Of a stretch of 64,000 nt of DNA, positions 37,185 to 45,446 are shown piece after piece. The notes below the pieces were generated by a model. The model saw nothing but the letters and a program-made list of their open reading frames with translations. It was not told the origin of the DNA and did no database searches. Both the position numbers and the translations under genes were made by a program. Source of the stretch: Actinomyces sp. oral taxon 414 (GTDB lineage: Bacteria > Actinomycetota > Actinomycetes > Actinomycetales > Actinomycetaceae); the NCBI RefSeq assembly GCF_001278845.1, contig NZ_CP012590.1, forward strand, positions 558,001 to 622,000, read 5' to 3'. Each line of letters begins with the position of its first letter. The stretch's first letter is position 1.

Positions 37185-38183
37185 TCAGGCCGCCTCGTCG
37201 CGCAGGGCCCGCCCGGTGATCTCCAGGAAGACGTCGTTGAGGGTCGGGGGCTCGGAGGTCACCCGGCCGCAGGTCGCGCCCGCCCCGGCCAGCGCCCCCA
37301 TGACGTCGGAGAGGTTGTGCGCCCCGGGCGCGCACTCGACGACGAGCTCCGGGGCCCGCCAGGAGGCGGTGCGCACGTGCTTCAGGCGGCGCAGTGCCTC
37401 CAGGGCCCCCTCGCCCGGGGGGACGGGGTCAACGACCTCGATGCGGATGCGTTCGCCGGTGCCGATCATGGCCTTGAGCTCGTCAGCGGTACCGGCGGCG
37501 ACCTGCCGGCCGCAGTCCATAATGACGATCCTGCGGCACAGCTCCTCGACCTCCTCCATGTAGTGGCTCGTGTAGATAATGGTGGCGCCGCGCTCGTTGA
37601 GGCGTTTGATGCCGTCGAGGATGGCGCTGCGGGACTGGGGGTCGACGGCGACGGTGGGCTCGTCGAAGATAATGAGCTCAGGGGCGTGGGCGATGCCGCA
37701 GGCGATATTGAGCCGGCGCAGCAGGCCGCCGGAGAGCTTCTTGGGCCTGAAGTTCGCGAACTTCTCCAGGTCGACGAAGGCGATCGCCGCCTCGACCAGG
37801 CGGCGGCGCCGGGCGCGGTTGCCCACGTACAGGGCGCAGAAGGCGTCGATGTTCTCGCGCACCGTCAGCTCGTCGAAGACGGCGACCTCCTGGGGCACCA
37901 CGCCGATGCGGCGCTTGAGGTCGTAGGCGGTGGCGCTCATGGGCCTGCCGAACACGGAGATCTCGCCCTTGTTGTAGGTGAGCAGCTGGAGGAGGCAGTT
38001 GATCGTGGTGGTCTTGCCCGAGCCGTTGGGGCCGAGCAGGCCGAGGATCTCGCCCCGGGCGATCTCCAGCGACAGCCCGTCGACGGCGATCAGCTCCCCG
38101 TAGCGCTTGACCAGGGAGCGGATCGTCACCGCCAGGTCGGCCCGGTCGACCCGGTCGGCCGTGGGCGGGGTCTGGTCGTTCAT
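37185..38183 (-). CDS. ABC transporter ATP-binding protein (drug/antibiotic exporter type)
   Basis: 332 aa from ATG at 38183 (GGAAGGAGACC upstream). Walker A GPNGSGKTT, Q-loop VVPQEVAVF, signature LSGGLLRRL, Walker B LIIFDEPT and the H-loop TSHYMEE are complete. The C-terminal ~100 aa resembles the CcmA/DrrA-type extension. It energises the two permeases downstream. The sensor kinase and regulator diverge 184 bp away and probably control it. Confidence 0.94.
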   Translation of the reverse strand: MNDQTPPTADRVDRADLAVTIRSLVKRYGELIAVDGLSLEIARGEILGLLGPNGSGKTTTINCLLQLLTYNKGEISVFGRPMSATAYDLKRRIGVVPQEVAVFDELTVRENIDAFCALYVGNRARRRRLVEAAIAFVDLEKFANFRPKKLSGGLLRRLNIACGIAHAPELIIFDEPTVAVDPQSRSAILDGIKRLNERGATIIYTSHYMEEVEELCRRIVIMDCGRQVAAGTADELKAMIGTGERIRIEVVDPVPPGEGALEALRRLKHVRTASWRAPELVVECAPGAHNLSDVMGALAGAGATCGRVTSEPPTLNDVFLEITGRALRDEAA

Positions 38184-38355
38184 GTGGTCTCCTTCCGCGG
38201 TGCCGCGATGTGCGCCCATGCTTGCCCCCGCGCCCGGGCGGGAGGAAGTGCCCGCTGTCATGGCCCGGCGGCGCCGGGCATGACTTCTGTCATTGCGTCG
38301 CCGCGGCGCCGGCGCATTGTCGCGGCGCCGGCGCTCGCGGGGCGCCCGCCTGACC

Positions 38356-38368
38356 GATAATCGCCGCG
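38356..38368 (+). promoter_or_regulatory. Leaderless promoter of the sensor kinase
   Basis: GATAAT (38356-38361), six bases, GTG at 38368; no Shine-Dalgarno. Confidence 0.5.
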
Positions 38369-39492
38369 TGAGGGTCATGGCGGACAGGGGCGCGGTCCTG
38401 GGGGCGTGCCTGCTCATGGCGCCGGCCCCGGGGACCGCCGGGACCGCCGGGGTGGCCGACGTCGTCTGGCTCCTCCTGGCCGTCATCGTCGGCGGGCTGT
38501 GCGCGGTGGCGGACGGGCGGCGCGGGGCGATCGCCGTCCCGGCCGCCTACCTGCTGGCCGGCTGCCCGTGGGCGGCGTCGGCGGCGGGGGCGCCGCTGGT
38601 CGTCTACGACCTGGTGCGCCAGGCGGTCCTCGGCTCCCGGCGTTCCCGTCTGTTCGCGGTCTGCTGCGCCCCGCTGATGGCGGTCCCGGCGGCGCGGGGC
38701 GCGGCGGCGGGCGCGGTCGTGGCGCTCCTGGCGGCCTGCCTGGCCCTGCGCACCGCCCAGGGGGAGGCCGCCCGCGAGCGCCTGCATGCCACGAGGGACG
38801 AGCTGCACCAGAAGGTCGTGGCGCTGCGGGCCTCGCGCGCCCGCCTGGAGGAGGCCCGGGAGCACGAGACGCACGCCGCCGCCCTGGCCGAGCGCACGCG
38901 CATCGCCCGCGACATCCACGACAGCGTCGGGCACCTGCTGACCCGCCTGCTCCTGCAGGTCAAGGCCCTGGAGGTGATCCGCCGGGGCGAGCCCGCCGTC
39001 GCGGCCGACCTGGCGGAGCTGGGCTCCGGGCTGGACGGGGCCCTGAGCGCCATGCGCCGGTCCGTCCACGCCCTGTCCGACGAGGGGGAGGACCTGGCGA
39101 CCTCGCTCAATCTGCTGGGCGCGCGGTGCGGCATCGACCGGGTGGAGGTCGACTGTCCCCTGGAGGAGTCGCCCCCGCCGGCGGTGACGCGCTGCCTCGT
39201 CGCGGTGGTGCGCGAGGCTCTGACCAATGCCGCGCGGCACGGGCGGGCCTCCTCGGCGCGGGTGAGGGTCGCCGACTATCCCGCCTTCTGGCGGGTCGCG
39301 GTGGACAATGACGGTGCCGTTCCCGCTGAGGAGGCGCCCGCCCACGACGGAACGTCGGGAGGCGGCGCGGTCCGCCCCGGCCTCGGGCTGCGCGCCATGA
39401 CTGACCGGGTCGAGGCGCTGGGCGGGACGGTGCGCCTGACCCCGCGCCCGAGGTTCACCGTCATCGCCACGATTCCGAAAGGTGGAGCATGA
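38368..39492 (+). CDS. NarL/DesK-type sensor histidine kinase
   Basis: 374 aa. Four or so N-terminal hydrophobic helices (to about residue 130) form a small membrane sensor, followed by a coiled coil (AARERLHATRDELHQKVVALRASRARLEEA). The HisKA_3 box is RTRIARDIHDSVGHLLTRL with the phospho-His. The ATPase domain has REALTNAARHGRA (N box) and GLGLRAMTDRVEALGG (G box). The stop overlaps the response regulator start by 4 bp. Confidence 0.94.
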   Translation: MRVMADRGAVLGACLLMAPAPGTAGTAGVADVVWLLLAVIVGGLCAVADGRRGAIAVPAAYLLAGCPWAASAAGAPLVVYDLVRQAVLGSRRSRLFAVCCAPLMAVPAARGAAAGAVVALLAACLALRTAQGEAARERLHATRDELHQKVVALRASRARLEEAREHETHAAALAERTRIARDIHDSVGHLLTRLLLQVKALEVIRRGEPAVAADLAELGSGLDGALSAMRRSVHALSDEGEDLATSLNLLGARCGIDRVEVDCPLEESPPPAVTRCLVAVVREALTNAARHGRASSARVRVADYPAFWRVAVDNDGAVPAEEAPAHDGTSGGGAVRPGLGLRAMTDRVEALGGTVRLTPRPRFTVIATIPKGGA

Positions 39493-40169
39493 GGGTGCTC
39501 ATTGTCGACGACGACGCCTTCGTCGCCCAGTCCCTGGCCACGATCCTGTCGGTGGAGGCCGATATCGACGTCGTGGGCCTGGGCGGCTCCGGACCCGAGG
39601 CGGTCGAGCAGTACCGGAGGCTGCGCCCCGACGTCCTGCTCATGGACATCCGGATGCCGCTGGGCGACGGGCTGGCCGCGGCCGAGCGGATCCTGGCCGA
39701 GGACGGGGGCGCGCGCATTGTCTTCCTGACCACCTTCTCCGACGACGAGTACATTGTGCGGGCCCTGAAGATGGGCTCGCGCGGCTACCTCGTCAAGCAG
39801 GACGTCGCCCGCCTCGCCCCGGCGCTGCGGTCCGTCATGGCGGGGGTGTGCGTGCTGGAGGGGGAGGTGCTCTCCCGCAGCGCCGCCATGGGCCTGGGGC
39901 GCACGGGCGGGCCGGACCAGGGGTTCGCGTTGCGCGGCGCCGTGTTCGCGCCTCTGACCGAGCGCGAGTACGAGGTGGTCGAGGCCGTGGCGCAGGGCCT
40001 GGACAACGCCGGGGTGGCGCAGCAACTCTTCATGAGCGAGGGGACGGTGCGCAATCACATCAGCTCCATCCTGGCCAAGCTGGGGCTGCGCAACCGCACG
40101 CAGGTGGCGGTGGCGTACTACCGGTCCGCGCGGGCCGGGTGGGGGTGCGGCGGCCCGGGCGCCACATGA
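39489..40169 (+). CDS. NarL/FixJ-family response regulator
   Basis: 226 aa. The receiver domain has DDD at 7-9, phospho-acceptor Asp53 (LLMDIRMP) and the Lys in LVKQD. The C-terminal LuxR-type HTH is LTEREYEVVEAVAQGLDNAGVAQQLFMSEGTVRNHISSILAKLGLRNRTQ. It pairs with the kinase and probably regulates the divergent ABC operon. The last codons and the stop lie in the first unit of a 23-bp tandem repeat. Confidence 0.95.
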   Translation: MRVLIVDDDAFVAQSLATILSVEADIDVVGLGGSGPEAVEQYRRLRPDVLLMDIRMPLGDGLAAAERILAEDGGARIVFLTTFSDDEYIVRALKMGSRGYLVKQDVARLAPALRSVMAGVCVLEGEVLSRSAAMGLGRTGGPDQGFALRGAVFAPLTEREYEVVEAVAQGLDNAGVAQQLFMSEGTVRNHISSILAKLGLRNRTQVAVAYYRSARAGWGCGGPGAT

Positions 40170-40256
40170 ACGACTGGAACGGCGCCACATGAACGATTAC
40201 TATGACGCTACATGAACGATTACTATGACGCCATATGAATGATTGGAACGACGCCG
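40165..40256. repeat. Four tandem 23-bp repeats before DUF4143 gene 3
   Basis: Units start at 40165, 40188, 40211 and 40234, a period of exactly 23 bp. Each has the core CATGAACGATT (TATGAATGATT in the fourth) and ends ACGCCA-like; units 2 and 3 differ at one base. The array begins inside the response-regulator stop codon and ends 42 nt before the ATPase start. Confidence 0.93.
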
Positions 40257-40298
40257 CGTGCCGGGTCGACGTCGTGCGGTTGTGATGGGGGGTGACCG

Positions 40299-41561
40299 AT
40301 GAGGCAGAAGGACTACCTGCCGCGGGTCGTGGACCGGCTCATCGACGACTCACTGGGCTACTCGGGCGGCGTCCTTATCGAGGGCGTTCGCGCTTGCGGC
40401 AAGACCATGACCGGACGGCAGCACGCCTCCTCCGAGATCGCGCTGGACTCGGGGCTGCCGCAGATCCGTGCCGCCCTGGACGTCGACCCGTCACTCCTCC
40501 TGAAAGGCGACGTGCCGCGACTCATAGATGAGTGGCAGATCGAGCCCTCGCTGTGGAACCTCGTGCGCAGGCAGATCGACTCCCGCCGCCTTCCGGGCCA
40601 GTTCATCCTCACCGGCTCCTGCGTCCCGGCCGAGGACGCCTCCCGCCACTCCGGCGCGCACCGGCTCTCACGGATCCGGATGCGGCCCATGACCCTGTTC
40701 GAACGAGGCCGGGGCGACGGGGGCGTCAGCCTGATGGACCTGTTCGACGGTCGGGCTCCGGAACCGGTGCTCGACTCAAAAACCAGCGTGCCCGAGGTCC
40801 TGGATGACCTGGTGCACGGCGGATGGCCGGGCGACCACGACTTGACGACCCGCCAGACGCAGCGCCACTTGCGCGACTACGTCGAGGACATCATCAATAT
40901 CGACGTTGGCCGCCTGGACGGCGAACCTCGTAGGGACCCCGTGCGTCTGCGTGCGCTCATGCGCTCCCTCGCCCGGCATGTGGGGACGGAGGCGTCTTTC
41001 AGCACCATCGCCAAGGACGTGTCCGGGCAGTCTCTGACCGCGCAAACCGCCGTCGCCTACGTGAACGCCCTCAAACGCCTGTTCATTATCGAGGAGCAGC
41101 CGGCCTGGGCGCCGCACCTGCGGTCGCGCTACGCGGTACGCACCTCCCCGAAATTGCACTTCGTTGACCCCGCGCTCGCCGCCGCGGTGACGGCCACGTC
41201 CGCCGAGCGGCTCCTGGAGGACCTGGAGACCGCCGGACTGTGGTTCAAGTCCCAGGTGGTGCAGCACCTGAGAGTCTTCGCCGAGGCTCTCGGCGGGCAC
41301 GTGCATCACTACCGCGATAAGGCCGGTAAGGAGGCGGACGCCATCGTGGAACTCGACGACGGCCGTTGGGCCGCCTTCGAGGTCAAGCTGGGCCGGCGCC
41401 AGATCCCGACGGCGCAGGCCTCGCTTGCCGCCTTCGTGAACGACGTCGACACCGCGCGGACGCCGTCCCCGGCGTTCACCGCCGTCGTCACCGCCGACGG
41501 GCCCACAATGCCGCTTCCCGACGGCGCCGTGACCTTCCCGCTGGGAAGGCTCGGACCCTGA
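40299..41561 (+). CDS. AAA ATPase with DUF4143 (copy 3)
   Basis: 420 aa from ATG at 40299 (GGGGGG upstream). Walker A GVRACGKT (residues 29-36), Walker B-like RLIDEWQIEPSLWNLVRR, sensor QFILTGSCVP, then YVEDIINIDVGRLDG, TAVAYVNALKRLFIIEEQPAWAPHLRSR and the nuclease-like end HYRDKAGKEADAIVE ... AAFEVKLG. Most blocks match copy 2 in the same order, so the two share a recent origin. Function unknown. The gene is intact. Confidence 0.9.
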   Translation: MRQKDYLPRVVDRLIDDSLGYSGGVLIEGVRACGKTMTGRQHASSEIALDSGLPQIRAALDVDPSLLLKGDVPRLIDEWQIEPSLWNLVRRQIDSRRLPGQFILTGSCVPAEDASRHSGAHRLSRIRMRPMTLFERGRGDGGVSLMDLFDGRAPEPVLDSKTSVPEVLDDLVHGGWPGDHDLTTRQTQRHLRDYVEDIINIDVGRLDGEPRRDPVRLRALMRSLARHVGTEASFSTIAKDVSGQSLTAQTAVAYVNALKRLFIIEEQPAWAPHLRSRYAVRTSPKLHFVDPALAAAVTATSAERLLEDLETAGLWFKSQVVQHLRVFAEALGGHVHHYRDKAGKEADAIVELDDGRWAAFEVKLGRRQIPTAQASLAAFVNDVDTARTPSPAFTAVVTADGPTMPLPDGAVTFPLGRLGP

Positions 41562-41622
41562 GCGGAACACGCCGGAGGCCGTCGCCGCCGGCTTGAAACG
41601 GGCCGACCGGGGCGGGCGCGCC

Positions 41623-42456
41623 TCAGTCCCACCACAGGCCCAGGACCGGGTGGGACTCCACGGCCCGGACGAAGGAGGCCAGATCGGGGAAGCCGCCCTG
41701 ATCGTAGGAGTCCGGGCAGACCCTGTAGACCTCTGCCAGGAGGCTCATGACCTCGGGGCGGCTCAGGCCCCGCGGGGGCATCTGGAGCATGAGCTGGTCG
41801 AAGTCGATGCCGACCGGGGTGAGGTGGTAACGCTCCTGCCAGGAGACGGCGATGCGGGCGATGGCGGCGCCCGCCAGATCGTAGTTCGCCGGCCCTATCC
41901 ATCCCAGCGTCGTCAGGGCGTCGGCCGGGGACAGGGCCGGGATGAGGGCCAGCGCCACGGGCTCGGCATCCCTCCACGGCACCAGGAGGTCCTGGGGCCC
42001 GGCGGGCGGGGCGGCGACCGGGCCGCCCAGCTCCCGCACTGTCGCTATGGGGGCGATGGACTCCAGGTAGGCCGCGATATCCGGGTCCTCGTCGTCCTCC
42101 GGCTCGCCGGGGGAGAGCAGGAAGGCCTCAACGTCGAAATCGGATCCCTCGTCCGGGCCGAGGACCTCGCCGGAGCGCCAGGGCCGTTCGAGGTCGTTGT
42201 CCCACCCCGTCACCGCGATCGGCCACAGGCCGGTGTCCTTGAAGCGGGAGGCCAGGTGGCGCACCCACTGCTCAACGAGGTCGACCTCGACGGCCCCGTT
42301 GGTCACCCACGCGCACGGCGGGGCGCCGGGGGCGGCGAGGTCGTCGGCGGGGCGGACGTGGACGCCCGCGGGCAGGTCGATCCCGCCCAGTCGCAGGGGG
42401 CCCTCGGGCGGGATGTCGCCCCGGGTCGTTGAGCGCAGCGGCGTGTTCGGTGTCAT
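41623..42456 (-). CDS. DUF4253 domain protein
   Basis: 277 aa from ATG at 42456. The C-terminal ~110 residues (LLVPWRDAEPVALALIPALSPADALTTLGWIGPANYD ... ISWQERY-like AVSWQERYHLTPVGIDFDQLMLQMPPRGLSR) match the DUF4253 pattern of unknown function. The middle is acidic (PEDDEDPDIAAYLES). TACCAT (42463-42468 on this strand) is 6 nt before the ATG without a Shine-Dalgarno, so the start looks leaderless. Conserved but uncharacterised. Confidence 0.8.
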   Translation of the reverse strand: MTPNTPLRSTTRGDIPPEGPLRLGGIDLPAGVHVRPADDLAAPGAPPCAWVTNGAVEVDLVEQWVRHLASRFKDTGLWPIAVTGWDNDLERPWRSGEVLGPDEGSDFDVEAFLLSPGEPEDDEDPDIAAYLESIAPIATVRELGGPVAAPPAGPQDLLVPWRDAEPVALALIPALSPADALTTLGWIGPANYDLAGAAIARIAVSWQERYHLTPVGIDFDQLMLQMPPRGLSRPEVMSLLAEVYRVCPDSYDQGGFPDLASFVRAVESHPVLGLWWD

Positions 42457-42503
42457 GGGACGATGGTAGGGGGGCGCCGGCGGGCCGGGGTGCGCCGCAT
42501 TCG

Positions 42504-43466
42504 TCAGGGGCCGTCGGCGATGACGCGCCACGTCCCCGCGCGGGCGCTGCCCTCACGCGCCAGGCGCCCCGAGTCGCGCAGGGCGGCGACCGCCCGCTCC
42601 GCCGTCCTGCGCGAGCATCCCAGGTGCTCGGCCAGGGCCTTGATCGTCGCGCGCGGGTTGGCGTCGAGGAACAGGAGGACCTGTTCTCGCCGATTTCGCG
42701 TCGAGGGGGCCGTCGCATAGGGTGTCAGCGCGTCCCGGATGACCGTGAGCATGAAGGTCACGAAGGTCTCGCTCGATCCCCGCGCGTTCGAGCGGGCGAT
42801 CGCCTCGTAGTAGCCTTCCTGACGGTCTCGGATCACGCTCTCGATCGGCAACCACGCCAGTGCCGGGCGCCAGTGCGACAGCAACAGCGTGTGCCACAGG
42901 CGCCCCGTGCGGCCGTTGCCATCCGAGAAGGGGTGGATGAACTCGAATTCGTAGTGGAAGACGCAGGAGGCCGTCAGCGGGTGCAGATCGGTCGAGGTCA
43001 TCCAGGCGAACAGATCCGTCATGACCTCGGGGATGTAGCGGGCCGGTGTGCCGGCGTGGATGAGCCCTCCTTCTTTGAAGACGCCCGTGTTCCCCGCGCG
43101 GTACCGCCCGGCGTCATCGATGAGTCCGCGCATCATGACGCCGTGGGCGCGCAGCAGGTCGTCGGGGGAGAGGGGGTCCAGATCGTCCATGAGCCGGTAG
43201 GCGCGGCGGGCGTTGTCCACCTCGAGGATCTGCCTGGCGGGGCCGAGGACGCGCTTGCCGTCGAGGATCGCCGTGACGGCCTCGCGCGAGAGCGTGTTCC
43301 CCTCGATCATGAGGGAGGAGTGGATGGTGGTGATGCGCAGCTCGCGATGCAGCACGGGACTCGTGCTCAGGGCGGACGCGGAGCCGAGTGCGCCGACGAG
43401 CTCGGCGATCTCCATGCACAGTGCGTTGATCTCGGCCGTGCGCACCAGCGGCGGCTCATGGGCCAT
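42504..43466 (-). CDS. Fic-domain protein with winged-helix C-terminus
   Basis: 320 aa from ATG at 43466 (GGAGGAGCCCGC upstream). The Fic motif HPFSDGNGRTGR is complete, so AMP transfer from ATP to a protein hydroxyl is plausible. IHSSLMIEGNTL near residue 50 is the inhibitory (S/T)xxxE(G/N) helix, so this is a self-inhibited class II Fic. The last ~60 residues (REQVLLFLDANPRATIKALAEHLGCSRRTAERAVAALRDSGRL) form a winged helix that could bind its own promoter. No partner antitoxin gene is adjacent, as expected for this class. Confidence 0.93.
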   Translation of the reverse strand: MAHEPPLVRTAEINALCMEIAELVGALGSASALSTSPVLHRELRITTIHSSLMIEGNTLSREAVTAILDGKRVLGPARQILEVDNARRAYRLMDDLDPLSPDDLLRAHGVMMRGLIDDAGRYRAGNTGVFKEGGLIHAGTPARYIPEVMTDLFAWMTSTDLHPLTASCVFHYEFEFIHPFSDGNGRTGRLWHTLLLSHWRPALAWLPIESVIRDRQEGYYEAIARSNARGSSETFVTFMLTVIRDALTPYATAPSTRNRREQVLLFLDANPRATIKALAEHLGCSRRTAERAVAALRDSGRLAREGSARAGTWRVIADGP

Positions 43467-43531
43467 GCGGGCTCCTCCGATCCGATCTGCGCGTGCGCGC
43501 CCGGTGCCGACGCACGCGGAGCGTGATAGGC

Positions 43532-43565
43532 ATCACCGCCATATTTTACCGCCAGTGGCGGTGAT
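43532..43565. promoter_or_regulatory. Palindromic operator upstream of fic
   Basis: ATCACCGCCA (43532-43541) and TGGCGGTGAT (43556-43565) are perfect inverted arms separated by 14 nt; the spacer contains TAAAAT on the fic strand, a good -10, plus another ACCGCC. It lies 66-99 nt before the fic start and could be bound by the Fic protein's own winged helix. Confidence 0.6.
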
Positions 43566-43899
43566 CGGGCGGTCGACCCGAGGTGCTCGGAGCTTTCCGC
43601 GTCGTGCTCCATTACCCGCCCCGGGGAGTCGGCCGACTGCGCCACGAGCGCGGCGAACGCCGCCCGCCTGCGAGTCTTCGCACCCCTGGGGGAGTCGATT
43701 CGGTGATGTCGCCTGGGCTCGCATTGTGCGAGGCGTGCTCGTGCGATGCGAGTTCAGCGCCCCTCTGTGATGATCCGCCGGTGCAGGGCCGGCATGGCGC
43801 GGGCGCCGTCCCGACGGCTGGGCTCGAGCACAGCTCCGTACTCCCGACCGCGATCGGCGCCACCATGGGCCGCCACGGAGTCCTCCATCTCCTCCGGTT

Positions 43900-44018
43900 G
43901 AGTCCGTACCGCTCGCGGCCCGTGCGCTCGGCGCCTGCCCGCCCGGAGAGGACGAGCAGTCCGCGGCGGCCGCCAGGGCGGCGGCCGCGAGACCGGGCCT
44001 TCTGCGCGTGAGCGTCAT
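43900..44018 (-). pseudogene. Possible degraded lipoprotein N-terminus
   Basis: From ATG at 44018 the minus strand reads MTLTRRRPGLAAAALAAAADC followed by SSSPGGQAPSARAAS: a basic n-region, an Ala/Leu core and a Cys followed by a Ser/Gly/Pro linker, like a lipoprotein signal. The lipobox is poor (AADC) and no recognisable domain follows before the frame becomes arginine-rich noise. The rest of 43566-44067 shows no gene. Confidence 0.3.
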
Positions 44019-44067
44019 GAGCGCGCCCGCTTGGCGCGCCCGTCGGCGGGGTCGGGCGAGCCGCGGC

Positions 44068-44406
44068 TCAAGCCCCGGCGCCGTCGTCGTCGCCCCAGAT
44101 CTCGGCGATCATGGGGAAGGTGCTCCAGGCCTTGGGCCAGCCGCAGTAGAAGGCGAGCTGAGTGACGATCTCCACGGCCTCCTCCCTGGTGATGCCGTGC
44201 GCCTTGCCCAGTTCGAGGTGGGCGCGCAGCTGCGGGTACAGGCCCGCGGAGAACAGGGCGGCGATGGTGATCATCGAGCGGTCGCGGGCGCTGAGCTGCT
44301 CCTCGCGCGCCCAGACCTCGCCGAAGAGCACGTCGTCGTTGAGGGCGGCGAACTGCGGGGCGATGGCGCCCAGGCGGTCTCGCCCCGCGGTCTGCTTGTC
44401 AGCCAT
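44068..44406 (-). CDS. Carboxymuconolactone decarboxylase-family protein
   Basis: 112 aa, single CMD domain. VWAREEQLSARDRSMITIAALFSAGLYPQLRAHLELGKAHGITREEAVEIVTQLAFYCGWPKAW is the family core; the CxxC of AhpD is absent, so it is not a peroxidase-type member. AGGAGGAACACC precedes the ATG. It starts 55 nt after the stop of the aldo/keto reductase on the same strand and is probably co-transcribed with it. Confidence 0.9.
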   Translation of the reverse strand: MADKQTAGRDRLGAIAPQFAALNDDVLFGEVWAREEQLSARDRSMITIAALFSAGLYPQLRAHLELGKAHGITREEAVEIVTQLAFYCGWPKAWSTFPMIAEIWGDDDGAGA

Positions 44407-44461
44407 GGTGTTCCTCCTGTGAAGGGTGATCGGTTGTGATGCGGGTGCGCGGCGGCCCGGT

Positions 44462-45310
44462 TCAGGCCTGCTGGGAGTAGTCCATGCGCCGGGTGGTGAA
44501 GGCCGGCGGCTCGTCGGGCACGGCGTAGTAGGGCTTCTGCGGCAGGGCGTTGATGCGGGCCATCTCCGCCTCGGTCAGGGCGAAGTCGAAGACGTCGATG
44601 TTGTCCGCCATGTGCTGCGCGTTGAGCGTCTTGGGGAAGGTGACGTTGCCCTCCTGGAGGTGCCAGCGCAGAACGACCTGGGCGGCGGTCTTGCCGTACC
44701 TGGCGGCGGGTTCGGTCAGGGCGGGCTCGGCCAGCAGGGCCCTGTCGCCGTGGCCGAGCGGGTACCAGGCCTCGAAGACGATGCCGGTGCCGTCCAGCTC
44801 GGCCTTGAGGGCGTGCTGGTTCCAGTAGGGGTGGGCCTCGACCTGGAGGACCGCCGGGGCGATGCGGGCGACGTCGAGGATCTCGCGGACCTTGGCGGCG
44901 GAGAAGTTGGACAGGCCGATGGAGCGGACCCTGCCGGCCTCGACGGCCTCCTCCATGGCCCTCCAACCGGCCACGTACTCGCCGTAGGGCTGGTGGAAGA
45001 GCAGCAGGTCGACGTAGTCCATGCCCAGCCGCTCCAGGGTGGCGTCGATGTCCGGCCCGCACTGGGCGTAGGGGTAGGACTGCGGGAAGAGCTTGGTGGT
45101 GACGAAGAAGTCCTCGCGCGCCACCGGGCTGCCGGCCACGACCCGGCCGACGGCGACCTCGTTGAAGTAGGCGTTGGCGGTGTCGATGTGCCGGTACCCG
45201 GCGTCGATCGCCTCGGGCAGGTGCTCGGCGACCTCGGCCGAGGACATCTGGAAGACGCCGTAGCCCAGGGCCGGGATCGCAAGGCCGTTGTTCATGGTGA
45301 AGGACCGCAT
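44462..45310 (-). CDS. Aldo/keto reductase (2,5-diketo-D-gluconate reductase type)
   Basis: 282 aa. The tetrad is Asp in HIDTANAYFNE with its Tyr, Lys in VTTKLFP and His in LLLFHQPYGEY. GLSNFSAAKVREIL and the C-terminal FPKTLNAQHMADNIDVFDFAL (NADPH site) are typical of the DkgA/B and YvgN group. GAGGAGTCAACC precedes the ATG at 45310. It is divergent from the LysR gene, the classic arrangement of a regulated reductase. Confidence 0.94.
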   Translation of the reverse strand: MRSFTMNNGLAIPALGYGVFQMSSAEVAEHLPEAIDAGYRHIDTANAYFNEVAVGRVVAGSPVAREDFFVTTKLFPQSYPYAQCGPDIDATLERLGMDYVDLLLFHQPYGEYVAGWRAMEEAVEAGRVRSIGLSNFSAAKVREILDVARIAPAVLQVEAHPYWNQHALKAELDGTGIVFEAWYPLGHGDRALLAEPALTEPAARYGKTAAQVVLRWHLQEGNVTFPKTLNAQHMADNIDVFDFALTEAEMARINALPQKPYYAVPDEPPAFTTRRMDYSQQA

Positions 45311-45394
45311 GGTTGACTCCTCGGCGGGGTGTTCCGTTCCATGCATGAGTCTTCGCCAAGGTTTCGCTGTTGTAAAATACCGATCCCGGATCTG

Positions 45395-45415
45395 CTCATG
45401 CATATGCTGCATGAG
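45395..45415. promoter_or_regulatory. LysR-type operator between reductase and lysR genes
   Basis: CTCATGCA (45395-45402), 5 nt, TGCATGAG (45408-45415): a perfect 8-bp inverted repeat in the divergent promoter region. Another ATGCATGAG lies at 45341-45349, near the reductase start, giving a possible second half-site for activation. TAAAAT (45373-45378) may be a -10. Confidence 0.65.
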
Positions 45416-45446
45416 CGGGGGAGAGAATGATGCGGGGAGGCGGAGC

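Noticed and set aside
40165..40256. CRISPR array
   Set aside because: Units are contiguous 23-bp repeats without unique spacers, and no cas genes are near.
43583..44011. A 142-codon plus-strand gene between fic and the CMD gene
   Set aside because: No ribosome-binding site, arginine/proline-rich translation and no domain; looks like chance frame in noncoding DNA.
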